35,259 bases of DNA, from NCBI GenBank assembly GCA_035517775.1, contig DATIYF010000001.1, positions 1 to 35,259 on the forward strand, in the 5' to 3' direction. The position numbers and the translations under genes are program-made. How positions within the stretch are numbered: position 1 is the first letter of the stretch; each line of letters starts with the position of its first letter. Shown here in pieces: positions 31,044 through 35,259 of this stretch. The notes beneath the pieces were generated by a model. The model saw nothing but the letters and a program-made list of their open reading frames with translations. It did no database searches and was not told the origin of the DNA. Source of the stretch: DATIYF01 sp035517775. GTDB taxonomy: Bacteria > Acidobacteriota > Terriglobia > Terriglobales > Acidobacteriaceae.

Positions 31044-31580
31044 ATGTTGAGTAGCGATGGGCATTTCCACATAGGCGACAAGGTTGTTTATCCCAACCAT
31101 GGCGTAGGGATCATCGAGCAGATTAGCAGCCGCACCTTCGGCGCAACTGTCGAAAACTTCTACCTTCTGAAGATTAAATCCAGCAGCCTCAAGGTGATGG
31201 TGCCGTTTCACAATGTGGAAGCGGTAGGCTTGCGGCGCGTGGTGAAGAACGGCGCTATTCAGAAAATCGTTGATTTTCTTGAGGATGGCGCTTGCGACAG
31301 CAACAGCGACTGGAAAGACCGCTTCAAGGAAAATTCCGAGCGCATGCGTACCGGGTCGCTGCTCGATGTAGCCGCCGTCCTCAAGGGCCTTCTGCTTCTC
31401 AGCCAGTCCAAGCCTCTCTCGTTCCGCGAGAAGAAGATGCTGGAGCGCGCCCGCTACCTGCTGGTCAGCGAGCTGGCTATGGCGAAGAACTGCGAGGAGG
31501 TCGAGGTCGAGCAGCTTCTGGGCAAGGCCCTCTCTAAGTGCAAACTGCGCTTCCCCGAAGCCAGCGAATTCCAGGCCTGA
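31044..31580 (+). CDS. CarD/CdnL-family RNA polymerase-binding regulator
   Basis: This 178-residue protein has the CarD_CdnL_TRCF fold. Its Tudor-like RNA-polymerase-interacting domain begins FHIGDKVVYPNHGVGIIEQI and continues to VPFHNVEAVGLRRV. The all-helical DNA-interacting domain follows (WKDRFKENSERMRTGSLLDVA, then LSFREKKMLERARYLLVSELA). CarD homologues stabilise the open promoter complex at housekeeping promoters in mycobacteria, myxobacteria and others. Length and motif order match the CdnL type rather than the long Myxococcus CarD, which carries an HMGA tail. ATG 31044 has GGGGCGG upstream and its own promoter. The gene faces away from greA, so two RNA-polymerase-modulating factors share one intergenic region. 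Confidence 0.92.
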   Translation: MLSSDGHFHIGDKVVYPNHGVGIIEQISSRTFGATVENFYLLKIKSSSLKVMVPFHNVEAVGLRRVVKNGAIQKIVDFLEDGACDSNSDWKDRFKENSERMRTGSLLDVAAVLKGLLLLSQSKPLSFREKKMLERARYLLVSELAMAKNCEEVEVEQLLGKALSKCKLRFPEASEFQA

Positions 31581-31642
31581 CCTTTTCAGCCATGGCCTCT
31601 CTGCCCGCTTAGAACCAAGGTCTTCCTCAGGGCTATCCTCAC

Positions 31643-31666
31643 TTGCGGGGCTTCGCCTCGCCGCAA
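31643..31666 (+). terminator. GC-rich hairpin after carD, possible terminator
   Basis: TTGCGG (31643-31648) pairs with CCGCAA (31661-31666), and the 12-nt interior can form a further GGC/GCC stem around TTC. Only AAAATT follows, not a proper T-run, so termination would be weak. The arm also overlaps the weak -35 region of the next gene's promoter. Confidence 0.3.
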
Positions 31667-31680
31667 AATTGAGCTAGAAT
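31652..31680 (+). promoter_or_regulatory. Promoter for the DUF2203 gene
   Basis: TTCGCC (31652-31657) and TAGAAT (31675-31680) lie 17 bp apart. The -10 is good (5 of 6) and the -35 weak. The transcript would start near 31687, only about 9 nt before the ATG at 31696, with no Shine-Dalgarno in between. Confidence 0.4.
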
Positions 31681-31695
31681 CATCCCATACAAGCC

Positions 31696-32130
31696 ATGTC
31701 AGACCGCACATTTACGCTGGAAGAAGCCCAATCTCTGTTGCCCGTTCTGGAATCACTTCTGCGCACTGCCATCGAAGGCAAGAAGCTCATCGAGTCGGTG
31801 GACGCCGAATTCCAGGAAATCAGCCATCGTATTTTCCTCAATGGGGGCACCTTCCTGAACATCGTCAACCTGGCCCGGCGCAAGGCCGAGCGCGAGAAGG
31901 CGGTGCAGCGGGTGAAAGATTCGCTGGCAGAAATTGACGCCACCGGGGTGCAGGTCAAAGACCTCGAAATAGGCTTGCTCGATTTTCCCTGCGTGGTGGA
32001 TGGCGAAGCCGTGCTGCTGTGCTGGAAATTGGGCGAAACTGGCATCACCCACTGGCACGGCGCGACCGAAGGTTTTGCCGGCCGCAAGCCCATTGACGAA
32101 CGCATTGCCCGGGCCAGAAAGACCAATTAA
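31696..32130 (+). CDS. DUF2203 family protein
   Basis: This 144-residue cytoplasmic protein matches the DUF2203 family, which has no established function. The N-terminus opens with RTFTLEEAQSLLPVLESLL, followed by long charged helices (about 25-85) likely to form a helical hairpin. The conserved C-terminal core is VKDLEIGLLDFPCVVDGE, then LLCWKLGETGITHWHG and FAGRKPID; the Cys-Trp, His-Trp-His and Gly-Arg positions are the invariant part of the family. Family members are scattered through Acidobacteriota, Actinobacteria, Bacillota and cyanobacteria. There is no Shine-Dalgarno, and the -10 box lies so close that the mRNA leader would be about 9 nt. Confidence 0.88.
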   Translation: MSDRTFTLEEAQSLLPVLESLLRTAIEGKKLIESVDAEFQEISHRIFLNGGTFLNIVNLARRKAEREKAVQRVKDSLAEIDATGVQVKDLEIGLLDFPCVVDGEAVLLCWKLGETGITHWHGATEGFAGRKPIDERIARARKTN

Positions 32131-32190
32131 TCAGTCGAGTAACTCGCTCCGGACCGGACCTTCTGTGTAATTCTGTGGCACGCTCTCTGC

Positions 32191-32196
32191 TACAAT
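32191..32196 (+). promoter_or_regulatory. -10-like box upstream of the Ig-like lipoprotein gene
   Basis: TACAAT matches the -10 consensus in 5 of 6 bases and lies 60 nt before the ATG at 32257. No TTGACA-like partner is found at 16-18 bp. It is the only promoter-like hexamer noticed in the 126-bp gap. Confidence 0.3.
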
Positions 32197-32256
32197 CTTT
32201 GCTGCGCCGCTCGTGGGCGCTGCCGACCTGAAGGCGCGTTCGCCGGAATCTCCACC

Positions 32257-32913
32257 ATGCCAAGCACGAAGCGTAAACTGCAAATCCTGAGCGCCTTTGC
32301 CGTCCTTTTGCTGATGGCGGCTGCGGCCGGCTGCCGCGGCTTTTTCGTCAACCCCACGCTCACCAGCATTGCCGTGGGGCCGGGTAACGTCAACGTTCCC
32401 GTGGGCTCGACCCAACAAATGGTCGCCACAGGAACTTATGACGACAACAGCACTAAGGACCTCACCGGAGCTTCCAACATCATCTGGACCAGTTCCGACG
32501 AAACGCTTGCCACCGTCACCAATGGCGGGTTGGTTCAGGGTGTAGGCGCTGGCACCCCTACGATTACTGCGGAAGTGGGCGCGGTCAGCGGTCAGGCTAC
32601 GATCAAGGTCACTCTCACCAACGTTACTGCCATCACCATTACTCCCACCAGCAACACCATCGCCTCCGGCGGCGGAACCGCCACCTTCACCGCAGCCGCC
32701 ACGATCTCCGGCCAGAGCCAGCCGGTGGATATCACTGCCCAGGCGGTCTGGTCCATCACCAATTCTGGGAATTTCCAATTGACCCAGGGCGAGACCCCGG
32801 AGACTATCATGACTCTTTCCGGCGCCACCGCCGGCGAAGTGGAAACGGTCACCGCTACCTACACCAGCGGCACCACCCAGTTCACCAAGACCGCGCAGTT
32901 AACAGTCCAGTAA
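32257..32913 (+). CDS. Lipoprotein with two bacterial Ig-like (Big2-type) domains
   Basis: This is a 218-residue secreted lipoprotein. The signal peptide has Lys-Arg-Lys, then a hydrophobic core and a lipobox A-A-G-C with lipidated Cys26. Residues about 34-120 are a Big2-type Ig-like domain: LTSIAVGPGNVNVPVGSTQ, WTSSDETLATVTNGGLVQG, then AGTPTITAEVGAVSG. Residues about 122-218 form a second, less conserved Ig-like domain (ITITPTSNTIASGGGTATF). Thr, Ser and Gly are abundant, as in exposed beta-sandwich proteins. Such modules occur in adhesins and cell-surface scaffolds. With no catalytic domain, a structural or adhesive role is the only inference. Confidence 0.85.
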   Translation: MPSTKRKLQILSAFAVLLLMAAAAGCRGFFVNPTLTSIAVGPGNVNVPVGSTQQMVATGTYDDNSTKDLTGASNIIWTSSDETLATVTNGGLVQGVGAGTPTITAEVGAVSGQATIKVTLTNVTAITITPTSNTIASGGGTATFTAAATISGQSQPVDITAQAVWSITNSGNFQLTQGETPETIMTLSGATAGEVETVTATYTSGTTQFTKTAQLTVQ

Positions 32914-32977
32914 ACGGGTTCGCACGCGCCCTCAACTGGTGCCTGCAGAAAGACTCAGCTTCGGCGCATCCTTGCGC

Positions 32978-32983
32978 TATAGT
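32978..32983 (+). promoter_or_regulatory. -10 box for the SH3-type lipoprotein gene
   Basis: TATAGT (5 of 6) ends 13 nt before the GTG at 32997, giving a predicted leader of about 7 nt without a Shine-Dalgarno. No convincing -35 is present at 17-18 bp. Confidence 0.4.
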
Positions 32984-32996
32984 GTTTGTGTAATCC

Positions 32997-33983
32997 GTGA
33001 AACTTCCTGGCCGAAAACTCCCCACTCTCCTGCTCTGCCTTCTGCTGCTTGCGGCATGCAGCCGCGGCCGCCATCGGGGGCACGAGGTCGCCTACGTTTC
33101 TGCCGGCTTGGTGGTGCTGCGGGACCGGGTCGCGCCCGTCTATACCAAGACCGGTACGGTAAAGAACGGCGACAAAGTAGAGATTCTCGAGCGCGACCGC
33201 CGTTTCGCCCGGGTGCGCACCAGCGATGGCGCCGAAGGCTGGATCGAGGAGCGCCACCTCGTCACCCAGCAGGTCTATGACGGCTTTCAGAAGCTGGCGG
33301 CGGATGCGAAGGACGATCCCGTGCAGGCGGCGGCCATTACCCGCAACGAGACCAATCTCCACCTTACCCCCGGGCGCGACACCGACCATCTTTATCAGCT
33401 GCCGCAAGGCTCCCGAGTATCCATCCTGAAGCGGGCCACGGCAGAAAAGGCGCTGCCCGGCGCTCCCCGAAGCGATGAATCGGGCGCCGCGCCCGTTCTC
33501 GAAGACTGGTGGTTGATTCGTGATGCTCAAGACCACGTGGGCTGGGTGCTGGCCCGCCTGGTGGATGTGGACGTTCCCCTGGATATCGCGCAGTACGCCG
33601 AGGGTCAGCGCATCGTCGCCGCCTTCGTGCTCGATCAGGTGCAGGATGGCGACAAGCAGGTGCCCCAATACCTCGAACTGCTCAGCGAACCCAAGGACGG
33701 CATGCCCTTCGACTACAACCAGATTCGCGTCTTCACCTGGAATGTGAAGCGCCACCGCTACGAAACCGCCTACCGCGAGCGCAACCTGAATGGAGTTTTG
33801 CCGGTGACGATTGCGAAAGAGAATTTTGATAAAGAAGGCATGCTGCCAGTGTTCGTTCTGCGTGTGAAAGACGACAGCGGCAATATTGTCGAGCGCAAAT
33901 ACAAGCTCAATACGCCCATCGTGCGCCGCGTGCTGGCGCCAGGAGAGCAGCCGGCCAAGCCGGTGCGGAAATCCCACCGCTAG
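32997..33983 (+). CDS. Lipoprotein with two bacterial SH3-type domains
   Basis: This 328-residue lipoprotein has lipobox L-A-A-C and Cys21. The first SH3-like domain spans about 32-90 (VVLRDRVAPVYTKTGTVKNG, VEILERDRRFARVRTSDG, EGWIEERHLV). A second lies at about 115-190 (NLHLTPGRDTDHLYQLPQG, DHVGWVLARLVD). The remaining 130 residues are a beta-rich region without a recognised family (FTWNVKRHRYETAYRERNL, MLPVFVLRVKD). Bacterial SH3 domains often bind cell-wall peptides, so periplasmic cell-wall association is plausible, but no enzymatic domain is present. The GTG start is supported by the signal peptide and by the -10 box 13 nt upstream. Confidence 0.85.
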   Translation: MKLPGRKLPTLLLCLLLLAACSRGRHRGHEVAYVSAGLVVLRDRVAPVYTKTGTVKNGDKVEILERDRRFARVRTSDGAEGWIEERHLVTQQVYDGFQKLAADAKDDPVQAAAITRNETNLHLTPGRDTDHLYQLPQGSRVSILKRATAEKALPGAPRSDESGAAPVLEDWWLIRDAQDHVGWVLARLVDVDVPLDIAQYAEGQRIVAAFVLDQVQDGDKQVPQYLELLSEPKDGMPFDYNQIRVFTWNVKRHRYETAYRERNLNGVLPVTIAKENFDKEGMLPVFVLRVKDDSGNIVERKYKLNTPIVRRVLAPGEQPAKPVRKSHR

Positions 33984-34134
33984 CCGAAAGTGGCAAGCTT
34001 GTTGCCCCAGTTCATCGGGAACAGACCTGAATCAGGACACTACAGACGCCTTAAGGTAATTTCCCGCATTGCTATCAGGGTTTCCTGGCAATCCCGTATT
34101 GAACCGCCTGGGTCAGATATCAGGAATAGGCTGA

Positions 34135-34164
34135 TTGCAAAACTCGAGCGCGCCAGCATATTGT
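34135..34164 (+). promoter_or_regulatory. Possible hfq promoter
   Basis: TTGCAA (34135-34140) and TATTGT (34159-34164) are spaced by 18 bp, both 4 of 6 matches. They lie in the 293-bp gap between the SH3 lipoprotein gene and hfq. The leader would be about 105 nt. Nothing else gene-like was seen in the gap; GGCAA/TTGCC at 33992-34006 forms only a 5-bp hairpin without a T-run. Confidence 0.4.
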
Positions 34165-34276
34165 ACGGATATCGCCGATTGCCAAGTTTTCTCGCTGGCG
34201 CGCTGGCCAATCCCTGTAAACTGCCAGTAACGGTATCGGCGAACGCAAGCGAATGGCCCTGGCAAGGAGATCGGCG

Positions 34277-34600
34277 ATGGAAAATAAGCCGGCGCAGAAC
34301 ATACAAGACACATTTCTTAACACCGCCCGCAAGGAACGCAGCAATATAACGATTTATTTGCTGAGCGGGGTGAAGCTGACGGGCCGGATTCGGTCGTTTG
34401 ATAAATACTCGGTCATCCTGGAGAGCAGCAACCAGGAACAGCTTATTTTCAAGCACGCCATCTCTACCGTGGCCATGGGCCGGCCCATGCACGCGCACTA
34501 TGAGCGTCCGGCGCAGGCCAGCGCCGCGGGGGCGGCAGGCGGCGGCCCCAGCGGAGAGTCAGCCAGCGCCGCCGCCTCTCCAGTCTCCGACGGCAGCTAA
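34277..34600 (+). CDS. hfq: RNA chaperone Hfq
   Basis: This 107-residue Sm-like protein forms hexameric rings that pair small RNAs with mRNAs. The Sm1 part is NIQDTFLNTARKERSNITIY (Gln10 corresponds to the proximal-face Gln8 of E. coli), then LLSGVKLTGRIRSFDKYSVIL. The Sm2 signature reads FKHAIST instead of the usual YKHAIST, with Lys59-His60 retained. After about residue 72 a tail of some 35 residues is dominated by Ala, Gly, Ser and Pro, unlike the polar tail of enterobacterial Hfq. ATG 34277 has AAGGAG (34264-34269) 7 nt upstream; the longer frame from 34253 would absorb that site. hflX follows in the same frame, 27 nt after the stop, the classical hfq-hflX order. Confidence 0.95.
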   Translation: MENKPAQNIQDTFLNTARKERSNITIYLLSGVKLTGRIRSFDKYSVILESSNQEQLIFKHAISTVAMGRPMHAHYERPAQASAAGAAGGGPSGESASAAASPVSDGS

Positions 34601-34627
34601 GGTTCAAGCGTTTCGAGAATCTCCCGA

Positions 34628-35259
34628 TTGAGCATTCCACCCAAGAAGACCCGGAAAAGCGGGCCCCAGCGGACGCCCGATGCAGGCGCGCGGCAGCCGG
34701 AGCGCGCCTTTCTGGTGGGCCTCGACTATCGTGTGCGCGCCCGTGCCGGAGAAAAGCGATCGCTGCTGTCCAGCGGGGCGCGGGCCGCGCGCGAAGCCGC
34801 GGCGGCCTCTTCCAGTGTTCCGAAAGCGCCGCCCGTGCCTGAATTCAGCGCCCAGGAATCGCTGGCCGAGCTGCGAGCGCTCGCGGGCAGCGCGGGCGCG
34901 GAGATCGCCGGCGAATTCCTGCAGCGCCGCGACCGCCCGGATCCCGCAACTTTGATTGGCCGGGGCAAGCTGGAAGAGATCGCCGGCGCGGCGGCCTCGG
35001 TGTCCGCGGACCTGCTGCTGTTTGATCACGATCTCACCGCCTCGCAGCAGCGCAATATCGAAAACGAAGTTCACACCCGCGTCATTGACCGCACCCAGCT
35101 GATTCTCGACATCTTTGCCCGCCACGCCCGCACCCGCGAAGGCCAGCTGCAAGTGGAGCTGGCGCAACTGGAATATCTGCTGCCCCGCCTGGCCGGGCGC
35201 GGCATCGAGATGTCGCAACTCGGCGGCGGCATCGGCACACGCGGCCCCGGCGAGACCCA
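34628..35259 (+). CDS. hflX: Ribosome-associated GTPase HflX, N-terminal part (cut by window edge)
   Basis: About 210 codons of HflX are present; the gene runs off the right edge. After a basic, variable N-terminus comes FLVGLDYRV, then the HflX N-terminal domain: LIGRGKLEEIAG, LLLFDHDLTASQQRNIE, RVIDRTQLILDIFARHART and EGQLQVELAQLEYLLPRL. It ends in GGGIGTRGPGE, the glycine-rich linker just ahead of the GTPase domain. The G1-G5 motifs would lie beyond the window. HflX splits stalled 70S ribosomes, notably under heat stress. The start is uncertain: TTG 34628 is the first in-frame start candidate after the in-frame hfq stop that precedes the conserved region, and it lacks a clear Shine-Dalgarno. 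A coupled start after hfq is likely. Confidence 0.9.
   Translation, partial: MSIPPKKTRKSGPQRTPDAGARQPERAFLVGLDYRVRARAGEKRSLLSSGARAAREAAAASSSVPKAPPVPEFSAQESLAELRALAGSAGAEIAGEFLQRRDRPDPATLIGRGKLEEIAGAAASVSADLLLFDHDLTASQQRNIENEVHTRVIDRTQLILDIFARHARTREGQLQVELAQLEYLLPRLAGRGIEMSQLGGGIGTRGPGET

Noticed and set aside
34680..34955. Plus-strand open frame inside the hflX region
   Set aside because: Different frame from the recognisable HflX domain, so it is a shadow.
34604..35218. Minus-strand frame opposite hflX
   Set aside because: Antisense of a strongly conserved coding frame, with no domain.
1..35259. CRISPR arrays, insertion sequences, integrase, attachment sites
   Set aside because: No regularly spaced repeats, no transposase or integrase motifs, and no direct repeat of the tRNA 3' end were noticed downstream of tRNA-His.

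Overview
The window is high-GC bacterial chromosome. It carries a long plus-strand cluster for a cell-surface polysaccharide (about 4.9-28.2 kb), flanked by housekeeping and regulatory genes. Several features suggest an Acidobacteriota (Terriglobia-like) soil bacterium: a very large multi-SLBB export protein, a PAP2 domain joined to a Wzi-like barrel, a CarD regulator, a DUF2203 protein and small Ig-like or SH3 lipoproteins. That placement is inference from gene content; there is no rRNA or marker gene to prove it. No insertion sequence, integrase, CRISPR array or rRNA was seen.

Left flank (1-4.7 kb): about 500 bp without a gene, a secreted S41 peptidase, a 2H phosphoesterase (2'-5' RNA ligase family) that looks leaderless, a UDP-glucose-dehydrogenase-like protein that has lost most of its catalytic residues, and tRNA-His(GTG).

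Polysaccharide cluster (4.9-28.2 kb, all plus strand): a 377-bp leader region with clustered AGTACT palindromes comes first. A stand-alone receiver domain lacking the phosphorylation residues follows, then a NusG paralog of the RfaH/UpxY type. The export and assembly genes come next: a seven-SLBB Wza-like protein, a PAP2-Wzi fusion, a Wzz-type chain-length protein without a kinase domain, a Wzx flippase and a Wzy-like polymerase. The rest are glycosyltransferases and sugar-nucleotide genes: a WlbA-WlbB-type dehydrogenase/acetyltransferase fusion, a cupin, a perosamine-synthase-like aminotransferase, a sugar-type methyltransferase, a WcaJ-like initiating transferase, Gmd, Fcl and three GT4-type glycosyltransferases. 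Together they predict a Wzx/Wzy-assembled polymer started by a hexose-1-phosphate on undecaprenyl phosphate, with deoxy-, amino- and possibly methylated sugars. Many junctions overlap or lie within a few bases, which implies translational coupling. The NusG paralog is the natural candidate for keeping RNA polymerase moving through an operon of about 23 kb.

Right flank (28.2-35.3 kb): a minus-strand P-loop ATPase, a methyltransferase, a minus-strand greA / phosphatidylinositol-phosphate-synthase-type pair with overlapping stop and start codons, carD, a DUF2203 gene, a two-domain Ig-like lipoprotein, an SH3-type lipoprotein, hfq, and the beginning of hflX, which runs off the right edge. Several of these flanking genes have a -10 box only 8-19 bases upstream of the start codon, suggesting leaderless or very short-leader mRNAs.
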